Shown here piece after piece: positions 1 through 7,339 of a stretch of DNA of 11,645 nucleotides. Source of the DNA: Bacteroidota bacterium (lineage in GTDB: Bacteria > Bacteroidota > Ignavibacteria > UBA10030); NCBI GenBank assembly GCA_025455125.1, contig JALONE010000113.1, positions 1-11,645 on the forward strand, in the 5' to 3' direction. The translations under genes were made by a program, and so were the position numbers. How positions within the stretch are numbered: the first letter of the stretch is position 1; each line of letters begins with the position of its first letter. The notes beneath the pieces are model-generated. The model had not been told where the DNA came from and did not search any database. It saw only the letters and a program-made list of their open reading frames with translations.

Positions 1-2138
1 ACCCATTCCGCGACGACCAGGCCGACGAGCGCCGCGAGCATCCATTCGAGATTCCACAATTTGACATCCTTGCTCTTCATCCGTTCGCGCGGGACAAATC
101 CGGGAACGCCCACGACGGCATCGGCGAATCCCCGCATGTCACCCGCATCGTAGTGCGCGCCCCCGGTGCGCTTCGCCAACTGCTGGAGCAATGACTTGTT
201 CATCGCCGTCTCGAGGAATTCAACGGCAACCGCACCGACGCGGACGGATCCACGGTCTTCACCGTGCACGATGTTCCCCGATGCAGCCGTCGCGGTGTAC
301 GAATAGATCCCTTCCGGTATCGGCTCAGCCACTCCAATGTACTGACCGTTCCCTTCGTCCGTGCACTCCAACTCGCGGCTGATTCCCTGACCGCTGATCT
401 GCACCCGAACCGTCGCGCGCTCGACGGGCCGAAAGGCTTCGTCATATACCTGCGCGACCATCGTGACCTGCTCCGCGGAACTGAAGATCTCACGCTCCGG
501 CTCCACGCGGACTCGCCGATCGTCCTCCTTCGTCGTGAGCCAGCGAACAGACCGCTCGACGAACGTGCGGAAGAGGTCACGCGTGTCCGTCGTTGGATCC
601 GCCAACATCTGCCATCTCCAAATCCCATACCCGGCAACGACCAGCGATCGGCGACGATTGACGTTCCGCAGCACGATCATCGGCTCGGTGAGCGTCGTGC
701 TTCCCACACGCACCTGCGCCAGCACATCCGCCTCCGGCTTGGCTGCAATACCCGACTGCCAGCGGAATACCGGGGCAAGCCGCTTCCATCCTTCCGAACT
801 CGCACCCTCCCCGCCAGTCGTCAGAAGTTCGTGCCCCGCTTTCGCATCCGGGATTGAAGCAAATACCTGCATCTCTTCGGTCCGTGGACGCTCCAGTGTG
901 AACGGAAGCACTGACGTCAACATGGACAGCGCCGCCGGGTCGACCGTTCGTCCGAGAATGAAGAACAGTCCCGCACCCTCCTCCGCCTGCGTGCGAATCC
1001 ACGAGATCACGCGCCGATCACTGAACGATCGGGGATATCCGATCAGCACAACCGCGTCGACCGCGCTCTCCTTCGGGTCCGTCGGATCACCTTCCAGGAA
1101 CGCTCCTGCCGCATTCTCTGTAAATGCGCGGACATCGATGTTCTCGTCTGCATCCAACACGCGCCTGATGAAAGCGACATCCGGATTCGGTCCGCCGGCA
1201 ATGATCATCAGCCGCATTTTGCTCCGAAGCACACGGACCGTGACGCTCGAACGATTGTTCGCCGTGGTCGCTTCTCCGGCAAGCGGCGCGATCTCCGCTG
1301 TGTAGAACTCCCGTCCCTCTGCCGCAGGTACCGCGTTGAGAACAAGTGCATAGTCGCGAATGCCCGGCTGGAGCGTGATCGCTTCGCGTGCAACGATGCT
1401 GTCGCGACGCCGAAGGACGACATCGATCCGTTCACCGCCATATCCGGCGCTTCTGATCTTGATTCGAAATGGGATCCGCGTTCCCGCATATGCCGTTTCG
1501 TTGGTGAGGATGCTCCGCACCTGCACATCTTTTTTCGCGCTCGTGTCTCCGATGCCGATCGTGAAAACCGGAAGCCCGAGCGCTTCCGCTTCATACAACG
1601 GCGTCGGTCCCTGTGTGGCGTTGCCGTCCGAGACCAGCACCACCGCGCGGATATGGTCGTTCGACGCGATCTCTTTCGCCTTCCGGAATGCAGCAGCAAG
1701 ATCGGTCACGGCGCCGGTGAACGTCAATGAATCCGGGGTAGGATGTTCCAACGGTATGCTCGTCCGGTCGAATCGAACCGCCCGGAGCCGGTCACGCGAA
1801 CGCAGTGCGGTGAAGACCTCGTCATCCAGCACGCGGCGTACGACCGAAGAGCGTTCATTCGTTCCGTCACGGAGCGTCATACTCAGCGAATTATCCGCAA
1901 GCACGAGGACGGACGGTTGCTCTTCCGCGATCCAACGCATGCTGAGCACAGGACCGCCGATGAGAAGAATGAGCAGGAGAAAGACAAGAAGTCTCAGCGT
2001 CAGCAGAAGCCGGCGCATGGCCGACGACACGGGAGGAATGGTGCTGCGGTACGACCAGAATGCGAACGCGATGGCGGCGGCACCAAGGAGAAGGAGCAAA
2101 GCGGAAGAGACAGCAAACGAGAGGTGCAGCTCAGGCAT
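1..2138 (-). CDS. VWA-domain membrane protein (BatA/glutamine-amidotransferase-like), partial at left edge
   Basis: The frame is open for 712 codons from the ATG at 2138-2136 to the window edge, so the C-terminus is missing. Two hydrophobic segments (about residues 8-28 and 43-62) are followed by a VWA domain at about 76-200. Its metal-binding (MIDAS) residues are visible: DNSLS (D82, S84, S86), T145 in the VTDL stretch, and D171 in LVSDG. Residues 308-415 look like the amidotransferase-like fold found in the middle of similar large VWA proteins, without a clear catalytic Cys. A beta-rich region runs from about 545 to 640, and a third membrane segment begins near 697. The start lies 6 nt after the subtilase stop, with only a weak ribosome site. 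In this family the VWA domain faces the periplasm and partners a MoxR ATPase; the partner here is probably the MoxR gene at 4123-5124. Function is inferred from family and context only; substrate unknown. Confidence 0.85.
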   Translation of the reverse strand, partial: MPELHLSFAVSSALLLLLGAAAIAFAFWSYRSTIPPVSSAMRRLLLTLRLLVFLLLILLIGGPVLSMRWIAEEQPSVLVLADNSLSMTLRDGTNERSSVVRRVLDDEVFTALRSRDRLRAVRFDRTSIPLEHPTPDSLTFTGAVTDLAAAFRKAKEIASNDHIRAVVLVSDGNATQGPTPLYEAEALGLPVFTIGIGDTSAKKDVQVRSILTNETAYAGTRIPFRIKIRSAGYGGERIDVVLRRRDSIVAREAITLQPGIRDYALVLNAVPAAEGREFYTAEIAPLAGEATTANNRSSVTVRVLRSKMRLMIIAGGPNPDVAFIRRVLDADENIDVRAFTENAAGAFLEGDPTDPKESAVDAVVLIGYPRSFSDRRVISWIRTQAEEGAGLFFILGRTVDPAALSMLTSVLPFTLERPRTEEMQVFASIPDAKAGHELLTTGGEGASSEGWKRLAPVFRWQSGIAAKPEADVLAQVRVGSTTLTEPMIVLRNVNRRRSLVVAGYGIWRWQMLADPTTDTRDLFRTFVERSVRWLTTKEDDRRVRVEPEREIFSSAEQVTMVAQVYDEAFRPVERATVRVQISGQGISRELECTDEGNGQYIGVAEPIPEGIYSYTATAASGNIVHGEDRGSVRVGAVAVEFLETAMNKSLLQQLAKRTGGAHYDAGDMRGFADAVVGVPGFVPRERMKSKDVKLWNLEWMLAALVGLVVAEW

Positions 2139-2144
2139 GAGCGG

Positions 2145-3122
2145 CTATCGGACAAAGACCATCGTGCGACTGAGTGAGGATGCGGGAGTGATCAATCGAT
2201 AGACATAGATACCGGACGCAACCGGCGTTCCGTCCGATGCACGACCGTCCCAGCGGAGCGTGAGCCGTGCCGGTCCGGTCACTCCGTTGAACAGCGTTCG
2301 GATATGACGGCCAAGGATGTCGTACACATCGACCTCCGCGCGGCCTGCAATAGGAACATCCGCCTCGATGACCGTTCCGGCGTTGAATGGATTGGGGTAG
2401 TTCTGATGGAGGGTCGCACTGGTCGGAACGGACGGTTCACCGCCGTATGAGAGACTGGCAAGATCAAGCAGGCTGTCCGGCGCATTGTATGGCAAGCGTT
2501 GAGACCGGCCGTCGGCATCCGCAAAGGCGAAATATCCCAAGACGCGGCTGTCCGTGGGGGCGACCACCGAGCCGACATACTCGTAGAGTTGTCCGCCTGC
2601 CTGAAGCGTAAGCGTGTTGTACGTGGACCCGGCATCGATCGTGTAGATGAACTTCACGGAATCTGCTGGAACGGCTGCTGACGAACGGATCATGATGCGA
2701 AGATCGAATCCGCCGGCGGTACGTTCAACCTCGGGACGATTACCGACAACCGGTCCATGATACATCGCAGCCCGCAACGCGTCAAGGCGGCCATGACCAT
2801 AGTAGTTGTTCGGATAGGAGGCTGTTTGCCAGGTCCCGTTGTCCACAGGGCGTCCGGTTTGGAGGATGGCTTCCCGCACCTGCATCGGCGTCAGCTGAGG
2901 GTGCGCAGAAAGCACAAGCGCCGCGGCACCGGCGGTCAACGGCGTCGCAAGAGAAGTTCCATTCGCAAAACCATAGCTTGTCGCTGTGCTTGTGCCAGCC
3001 CAATAAACGCCCAATCCCTGGGCGACGATTTCCGGCTTGATACGACCGTCCGCCGTCGGACCCGTTCCGCTGAATGCCGCAAGTTCACCATCCGATGACG
3101 TCGCTCCAACACCGAGGATACT
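2145..3122 (-). CDS. 3' fragment of the S8 subtilase: catalytic Ser motif and T9SS C-terminal domain
   Basis: This second frame is homologous from 3122 onward (SILGVGAT, then AFSGTGPTADGRIKPE, a classic S8 stretch). It holds the nucleophile Ser in FANGTSLATPL and the following buried helix AGAAALVLSAHPQ. A beta-rich linker leads to the sorting domain that ends at the TAG at 2145-2147. No proper ribosome site precedes it. A TTG at 3014 could be called as a start by gene finders, but that would begin in the middle of the catalytic domain, so it should not be read as an independent gene. It is the remainder of the gene starting at 4096. Confidence 0.75.
   Translation of the reverse strand, partial: SILGVGATSSDGELAAFSGTGPTADGRIKPEIVAQGLGVYWAGTSTATSYGFANGTSLATPLTAGAAALVLSAHPQLTPMQVREAILQTGRPVDNGTWQTASYPNNYYGHGRLDALRAAMYHGPVVGNRPEVERTAGGFDLRIMIRSSAAVPADSVKFIYTIDAGSTYNTLTLQAGGQLYEYVGSVVAPTDSRVLGYFAFADADGRSQRLPYNAPDSLLDLASLSYGGEPSVPTSATLHQNYPNPFNAGTVIEADVPIAGRAEVDVYDILGRHIRTLFNGVTGPARLTLRWDGRASDGTPVASGIYVYRLITPASSLSRTMVFVR
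2148..2420 (-). other. T9SS type A C-terminal sorting domain of the subtilase
   Basis: The last ~90 residues start with HQNYPNPFN (YPNPFN at 2382-2399). They continue with VDVYDILGRHIRTL, LRWDGRASDGTPVASGIYVYRL and end in MVFVR. This is the FlgD-like / T9SS type A sorting fold of FCB bacteria, recognised by the type IX translocon and removed on arrival at the cell surface. It shows that the protein was meant to cross the outer membrane and that the host has, or had, a type IX system. It is intact, unlike the catalytic part. Confidence 0.85.
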
Positions 3123-4096
3123 CCCTTGCTTGCGGCAATCGAGGCTGCCCGGGCAACGATCGTGCTGCGGCCGTTCAAAGAATCTATTGGATAACTATAT
3201 GTGATCGCATCGAATCCACGATAGCCGAGCGACGTCGATACGATGTCCGCACCATTCCGTTCCAACCATTCAAGGCCTTCGACGTACAGGTCTTCCTCAA
3301 TGTGTGTTTCTGACCCTTCTATCTCTGTCTTTCCCAGCATGAATGTTGCGCCGGGTGCCGCTCCGATCAACTTACCGGGCTTGTACCCGCCAAGCACCGA
3401 GAAGCAACCTGTGCCGTGGTCTCCTTGGCTTGAAAGCTCCGTCGATGAGCGTGACGTGTTCTCGTCCCGCTGAACAAAGTCGTATTCGCCTATGACTTCC
3501 GCTTCGACCAACGCTTCATGAGTAGCGTAGTTCGTGAAGCCGTTGTCAAGCATCCCAACCACCACTCCTTCGCCAACCACGTTAAGATTGTGCAGCTCGA
3601 CTGCGTTGATGTTGGTGATCTGCGTGAGCGATGTTCCGTAGTCGAACCGGTTTGCAGCAGAAGAACGGAGTAGCGTGGATGCTGGAGGCTTAACCGCTTC
3701 GACCTGTTTTCGGGTGTAGCGCGCTACCGGAATGGTCTGTGCAACGATCGGAAGCTGGCGGAGGGACGCAATCTGCGCCGGACTTGCTTCGACGGAAACA
3801 GCGTTGAGCCAACGGGAAACGGAACGTACGCGCGCTCCCGTGGAACGGATAACATCGAGGGTGGATTCGGAGATGGGACGATCGTTCGCTTGGATAAGCT
3901 GATCGGTGGAAAGAACCTTTGCACGACGACGCAGTGCTCGTTCGCTGATCCCCGCCCGTGTCGCGGCCTGCGGCTGATCATTCGACTCCACGACGGTGCG
4001 GTCGCGAAGCTCGATCCAGTAACGCTCCTGTGCGAAGGCCGAGGCAACCACGCCGCAACCCAGCATCACGAATCCTATGACGAGCGAACGCTTCAT
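2936..4096 (-). CDS. 5' fragment of the S8 subtilase: signal peptide, propeptide, Asp and His motifs
   Basis: Starting at ATG 4096, residues 1-23 form a signal peptide (MKRS, hydrophobic core, AFAQ) with a likely signal peptidase I site after Q23. Residues 24-130 are a propeptide with the SERALRRRAK and SRWLNAVSV stretches seen in this subtilase group. The catalytic domain then opens with D184 in GMLDNGF and H227 in DHGTG, followed by the conserved ADIVSTSLGY strand (283-292) and the ARAASIAASKG helix (315-325). From residue 326 the translation is out of frame: about 60 arginine-rich residues unlike any subtilase, ending at a stop at 2936. AGGTGA lies about 14 nt before the start codon. If translated, the fragment would be exported but inactive. 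Confidence 0.75.
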   Translation of the reverse strand: MKRSLVIGFVMLGCGVVASAFAQERYWIELRDRTVVESNDQPQAATRAGISERALRRRAKVLSTDQLIQANDRPISESTLDVIRSTGARVRSVSRWLNAVSVEASPAQIASLRQLPIVAQTIPVARYTRKQVEAVKPPASTLLRSSAANRFDYGTSLTQITNINAVELHNLNVVGEGVVVGMLDNGFTNYATHEALVEAEVIGEYDFVQRDENTSRSSTELSSQGDHGTGCFSVLGGYKPGKLIGAAPGATFMLGKTEIEGSETHIEEDLYVEGLEWLERNGADIVSTSLGYRGFDAITYSYPIDSLNGRSTIVARAASIAASKGVSSVLERRHRMVNLRHSAERVRRRTVVSSRKSSPRDWAFIGLAQAQRQAMVLRMELLLRRR

Positions 4097-4122
4097 TCGC
4101 TGACTCGTTCACCTGCGATTGA

Positions 4123-5124
4123 TCAGGACATCCCTTTGAGAACGGAATGGACGACGTCGATCGTCGCCACTCCTTCCGCTTCCGCGTTAAAGCTGGTCAC
4201 GAGCCTGTGTCGCAAGACGGGACCTGCCATTGCAATGACGTCGGCAATGTCGGCAGTCGTGCGTCCCTGCAATACCGCGCGCGCTTTGGCGCCGAGGATC
4301 AGATACTGCGAAGCACGCGGACCCGCACCCCATCGGATCCATTTCTTCACATCGGGCGTTGCGTCGGGGCCGTTCGGGCGCGTCCGGTTCGCGAGACGAA
4401 CCGCGTACTCGATGACGTTGTCCGCGACGGGAACGCGACGCACCAGTTCCTGAAAGCCGAGAATGTCTTCACCATCCAACACGCGCGATGCCTGCGCCGC
4501 ATACTGACTCGTGGTCGTCCGGACGATCTGCACCTCTTCGCTGAACGAAGGATACTCCAGCCACAAATTGAACATGAACCGGTCGAGCTGTGCTTCGGGC
4601 AGCGGATATGTTCCCTCCTGCTCGATCGGATTCTGCGTCGCAAGCACGAAGAACGGTTCGTCCAGCGGATATGTTTCTCCCGCCGCGGTCACATGGTGTT
4701 CCTGCATTGCTTCGAGCAATGCGGCCTGCGTCTTCGGCGGCGTCCGGTTGATCTCGTCGGCCAGCACGATGTTCGCAAACACCGGACCTTTGACGAACTT
4801 GAACGCCTTCGCCCGCGTTGTGCGGTCTTCTTCGATGATCTCGGTGCCGGTGATGTCACCGGGCATGAGGTCCGGCGTAAATTGGATGCGGCGAAAACTG
4901 AGGTCGAGCGCCTGAGCGAGGGTTTTGATGAGCAGGGTTTTGGCGAGTCCGGGAACGCCGACCAGCAGGCAGTGTCCACGCGCGAGCAGGGCGATGACCA
5001 GATGCTCGATAATGGCATCCTGCCCGACGATGACCGTCGCGATCTCCTTCTTCAGCGAGGCATACGCCATCGCCAGTTCGCGTACCGCATCAACATCGCT
5101 CGTTCGTTTGGGTATTCGGGGCAT
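4123..5124 (-). CDS. MoxR-family AAA+ ATPase
   Basis: This is a 333-residue AAA+ ATPase with all the key motifs: Walker A GVPGLAKT (56-63), Walker B IVLADE (119-124, followed by INRTPPKTQAALLEAMQE), sensor 1 N165 in LATQNP, the arginine-finger region PEAQLDRFM (R182) and the sensor 2 region GPRASQYL (R270). The end HRLVTSFNAEAEG is typical of MoxR. These cytoplasmic ATPases act as chaperones that activate or insert cofactors into VWA-domain proteins, and a VWA gene lies two genes downstream. The start chosen is the ATG at 5124-5122 (MPRIPKRTSD). An in-frame extension to 5175 is possible but would translate the low-complexity gap, and it has no family resemblance. No clear Shine-Dalgarno site is seen, which is common in Bacteroidota. 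The DUF58 gene that usually follows MoxR is not here. Confidence 0.93.
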   Translation of the reverse strand: MPRIPKRTSDVDAVRELAMAYASLKKEIATVIVGQDAIIEHLVIALLARGHCLLVGVPGLAKTLLIKTLAQALDLSFRRIQFTPDLMPGDITGTEIIEEDRTTRAKAFKFVKGPVFANIVLADEINRTPPKTQAALLEAMQEHHVTAAGETYPLDEPFFVLATQNPIEQEGTYPLPEAQLDRFMFNLWLEYPSFSEEVQIVRTTTSQYAAQASRVLDGEDILGFQELVRRVPVADNVIEYAVRLANRTRPNGPDATPDVKKWIRWGAGPRASQYLILGAKARAVLQGRTTADIADVIAMAGPVLRHRLVTSFNAEAEGVATIDVVHSVLKGMS

Positions 5125-5297
5125 AGGAGCAGCAAGAACCAAGAGCACAAGATCACAAGAGCCAAGCTGAAGCAAGGTCCAATTTCAAAGGACCATCTCA
5201 TCTGTCGAAGAGAGCTTCCTATTCCGACTTTGGTTCTTTCCTCTTTGTCCTTGTTCGTTGTTTGGTTCTTGGTGTCTTGGCGTCTTGGATCTTCTTC
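5125..5297. repeat. Low-complexity intergenic region with CCAAGA/TCTTGG words and a small hairpin
   Basis: The 173-nt gap between the SurA-like gene and MoxR is compositionally unlike its neighbours. At 5133-5166 it holds AAGAACCAA and CACAAGA-type words; at 5230-5290 it holds their reverse complements, with TTGGTTCTT at 5230-5238 and again at 5262-5270, then TCTTGG-type units. The ends are therefore imperfect inverted repeats. Between them lies a 5-bp stem, GGTCC (5176-5180) with GGACC (5190-5194), loop 9 nt. No convincing promoter or terminator with a T-run was found. Degenerate CCAAGACACCAAGA-type words occur between genes in many environmental genomes; their function is unknown. Confidence 0.6.
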
Positions 5298-6584
5298 CTA
5301 CAGTCTAATATCGACATAAATAGTCTTCTTCAGCTCCTCGACCCATTCGGCGTTGAGTTTGTTCCGCTTGACATACAGGGCGAGTTGCTCGACGCGGCGA
5401 TAGTCGGTCTCAATCGTCATGGCATGCGGCGGCGTGCGTTTTCGCATCCAGACAATATGGTAGCCGTACGAGACGCCGACCGATGCGCGCGCGGGCATGC
5501 TGATCTCGCCTTCCTTGAGGTCCCTGATCTCCGCAGCAAAATCGGGCTGGAGCTGTTCCATCGTCAACGCGCCGAGGTCGCCTCCCAGCGGCTTCGTGTC
5601 CTCATCTTCCGAATACTTCTTCGCCAGGTCGGCGAACGATTCACCGGCAAGGATGCGCTTGCGATACTCCGTCAACGTCTGGATGGCGGCCGAGTCGCTC
5701 GCCGCTCCTTTCTCGACCCGCATCAGAATGTGACGCGCATGGACCGACTCGCCCCGGCGCCCTATCAGCTGGATGATGTGCAATCCAAACTGGGTCTTTA
5801 CGATGTTCGACACATCGCCTTCTTTGAGGGCGAATACCGCTTCCTCAAACTCGCGGACATAATCGCCGCGCTTCGCCCACCCGAGATCGCCGCCGTTTGC
5901 AGCGGTCCCGTCGATCGAGTACTTCCGCGCCATCTCCGCAAAATCGCTCCCTGCGCGAATGCTATCCAGCACGGCCTGGAGCGAGGTCCGCGTGCGCTGT
6001 TCCACCGCGTCGTCTGCTTTCGGCGTGATGAACAGATGGCTCATCTCGAACTCTTCAGGCACTTGCGGCAGACTGTCCTTGAACGAGACGTAGAATTCCT
6101 CCGCCTCGCGCCGCGTGATCAGGATGTTCGCCTCACGCTGCTGCCGAACCCGCTGAATGAGCAGCTGGTTCTTCAGATCGTCCCGGTATTCCCGCTTGAT
6201 GCGGCTGATCGGCTTGCCGTACATCTGCTCCACGCGCGCTTCGGATCCGACCTGCCGGACGAAATCCTGGATCCGCTGATCGAGCATGCGGCTCACTTCG
6301 TCGTCTGAGACCTCAACGCTGTCGATGAGCGCCTGCGCAAGGATCAGCTTTTCGGTGATCATGCCGTCCAACACCTGCTGACGAAGGTCGGAACGCTTCG
6401 GGTCGATGCGGTTCTGCATCGCGATGAAGGTCACGCGTTCCTGCAATTCGGATTCTGTGATGATCTCGCGGTCGACCACCGCCACGATCCGATCGACCAT
6501 GGTCTGTGCGGCCGCCGGAATCGCTGCAACTACTACGAACAGCGCGATCCAGCTACGAACGATGATGCGCATACGTCCTCTCAT
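5298..6584 (-). CDS. surA: SurA-like periplasmic chaperone / peptidyl-prolyl cis-trans isomerase
   Basis: The 428-residue protein starts with a signal peptide (core WIALFVVVAAIPAAAQ). A SurA-type N-terminal chaperone domain follows (VDRIVAVVDREIITESEL, to about 165), then two parvulin (PpiC) domains and a C-terminal helix that completes the chaperone module. Domain 1 (about 180-275) has H183 in SHLF, GGDLG (231-235) and FGLHI (H269). Domain 2 (about 282-384) has H285 in RHIL, GGDLG (334-338) and YGYHI (H376). Both look catalytically competent, and the length matches classical SurA. SurA escorts unfolded outer-membrane proteins to the BAM complex. The ATG at 6584 overlaps the upstream stop as ATGA, implying coupling. 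A second ATG at 6572, 3 nt after AGAGGA, is an alternative that would remove four residues. Longer upstream extension would overlap the previous gene and is rejected. Confidence 0.92.
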   Translation of the reverse strand: MRGRMRIIVRSWIALFVVVAAIPAAAQTMVDRIVAVVDREIITESELQERVTFIAMQNRIDPKRSDLRQQVLDGMITEKLILAQALIDSVEVSDDEVSRMLDQRIQDFVRQVGSEARVEQMYGKPISRIKREYRDDLKNQLLIQRVRQQREANILITRREAEEFYVSFKDSLPQVPEEFEMSHLFITPKADDAVEQRTRTSLQAVLDSIRAGSDFAEMARKYSIDGTAANGGDLGWAKRGDYVREFEEAVFALKEGDVSNIVKTQFGLHIIQLIGRRGESVHARHILMRVEKGAASDSAAIQTLTEYRKRILAGESFADLAKKYSEDEDTKPLGGDLGALTMEQLQPDFAAEIRDLKEGEISMPARASVGVSYGYHIVWMRKRTPPHAMTIETDYRRVEQLALYVKRNKLNAEWVEELKKTIYVDIRL

Positions 6585-7339
6585 TGAACCGTAACACTGT
6601 CGGCCGGTCCCGCCGAAAGAAAGACCTCGATCTCGCGTTCCACCGACAACAGGTCGGCGGTCTGACCCTGACGCTGGAGTTTCCACACGACGAGCACGTA
6701 GTACCCGTCCCCCGTGCTGATGGGGAACGAAGGGTCGGTGCTCCTCGCGGCGGCGGTCACGCGCCATAATTCCGCCGGGCGCAGGGACTGCTGTGTATGA
6801 TAGACGGAATCGGCTCGCCCGAGCAGGGCGTTGTCGGCAGTCATGAGCGCCGTATGCCAGGCTGCTCCGCGCAACACGGTGTTGCGGAGTGCGGTCGCGG
6901 CGTCCCGCTCCTTGAACAACGCAAAGCTGATGAGCGCCGCATCCTGCGTCAGAACAAACTCGTCTTGATGGACATCGTAGTATGCGCGGACGCGTTCCAT
7001 CGGGATCGCGGTGGCATCGCTCGCGTACACTTCCTTCTCGAGCAGCATGTTGATGGCGAGCGTTCGTCGCAATTCCTCCACCCGGGCGTTGACCTCTTCT
7101 GCCTGGTCAAAACCGCGACTGGCCGCTTCGCGATACAGCAGTTCGTCGGCGATCCAGCGCTGCATGAATTGCTGCATCTGTGCCTGCGAGAGATCTCCCT
7201 CCGTGCGCAGCGCCGCTTCGATCTCCTCCACCGTCAACGTCCGTCCACCGATGCGGGCCACCGGGGTCTTTCCCGATTCCTGGCGGCCGCAGCCGGCAAC
7301 GAACAAAACGGCAAGGAGAAGGAACGCGCTACTTCGCAT
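6581..7339 (-). CDS. Lipoprotein with a degenerate parvulin (PpiC/SurA-like) region
   Basis: This is a 252-residue protein starting at the ATG at 7339-7337. The signal sequence ends in a lipobox, VAGC (lipidated Cys17). Residues 25-105 resemble the SurA/PpiC N-terminal helical module (VARIGGRTLTVEEIEAAL, MQQFMQRWIADELLYREA). Residues 113-223 align loosely with a parvulin domain: the DEF and ALISFALF strands, and STGDGYYVLVVWKL where active parvulins have FGYHIIKV. Both marker histidines and the GGDLG motif are missing, so isomerase activity is unlikely and a chaperone (holdase) role is my inference. The start overlaps the upstream stop by 11 nt, and its own stop overlaps the SurA start as ATGA, so it is translated as part of a three-gene unit. 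An extended start at 7381 would precede the signal peptide with a charged leader and is less likely. Confidence 0.82.
   Translation of the reverse strand: MRSSAFLLLAVLFVAGCGRQESGKTPVARIGGRTLTVEEIEAALRTEGDLSQAQMQQFMQRWIADELLYREAASRGFDQAEEVNARVEELRRTLAINMLLEKEVYASDATAIPMERVRAYYDVHQDEFVLTQDAALISFALFKERDAATALRNTVLRGAAWHTALMTADNALLGRADSVYHTQQSLRPAELWRVTAAARSTDPSFPISTGDGYYVLVVWKLQRQGQTADLLSVEREIEVFLSAGPADSVTVQ

Larger units (their letters stand above)
2145..4096 (-). pseudogene. S8 subtilisin-like serine peptidase with T9SS sorting domain, frame broken by an internal deletion
   Basis: This is one gene split into two frames. The full design is a signal peptide, a propeptide, an S8 catalytic domain, a beta domain and a T9SS type A sorting domain, as in secreted subtilases of the Bacteroidota/Ignavibacteria group. 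The Asp (GMLDNGF) and His (GDHGTG) motifs are in the first frame, and the Ser motif (NGTSLATP) is in the second. At 3119-3125 the first frame reads SKG and the second frame continues SILGVGAT. Family members have roughly 25-30 residues between these points, including the oxyanion-hole Asn in an (A/M)GNEG motif; they are absent here. The missing length must be 1 mod 3 to explain the frame change. The gene lies between MoxR (26 nt upstream) and the VWA gene (6 nt downstream), probably co-transcribed. Without the repair no active enzyme can be made. An assembly error in a draft genome is an equal possibility. Confidence 0.85.

Noticed and set aside
3100..3140. Programmed ribosomal frameshift in the subtilase
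   Set aside because: A frameshift would keep the GNEG segment; here the segment is absent and there is no slippery heptamer with a downstream structure.
5125..5175. Extension of MoxR to a start at 5175
   Set aside because: It would translate the TCTTGG-type low-complexity gap and has no resemblance to MoxR N-termini.
5176..5194. Intrinsic terminator for the SurA gene
   Set aside because: The stem is only 5 bp, lies more than 100 nt from the stop and has no T-run.
5133..5290. CRISPR array or insertion-sequence ends
   Set aside because: The words are too short, irregularly spaced and degenerate, and there is no transposase, spacer pattern or target duplication.
4147..5319. Long plus-strand frame opposite MoxR
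   Set aside because: Arginine/histidine-rich translation with no motif, exactly antisense to a well-supported AAA+ gene; a GC-rich shadow.
5262..6308. Plus-strand frame of 348 codons opposite SurA
   Set aside because: Begins in low-complexity DNA and mirrors the SurA coding frame; no domain seen.
6585..6767. Upstream extension of the SurA frame
   Set aside because: Arginine-rich, fully inside the preceding gene in another frame, and it would bury the signal peptide; the ATGA start at 6584 is better.
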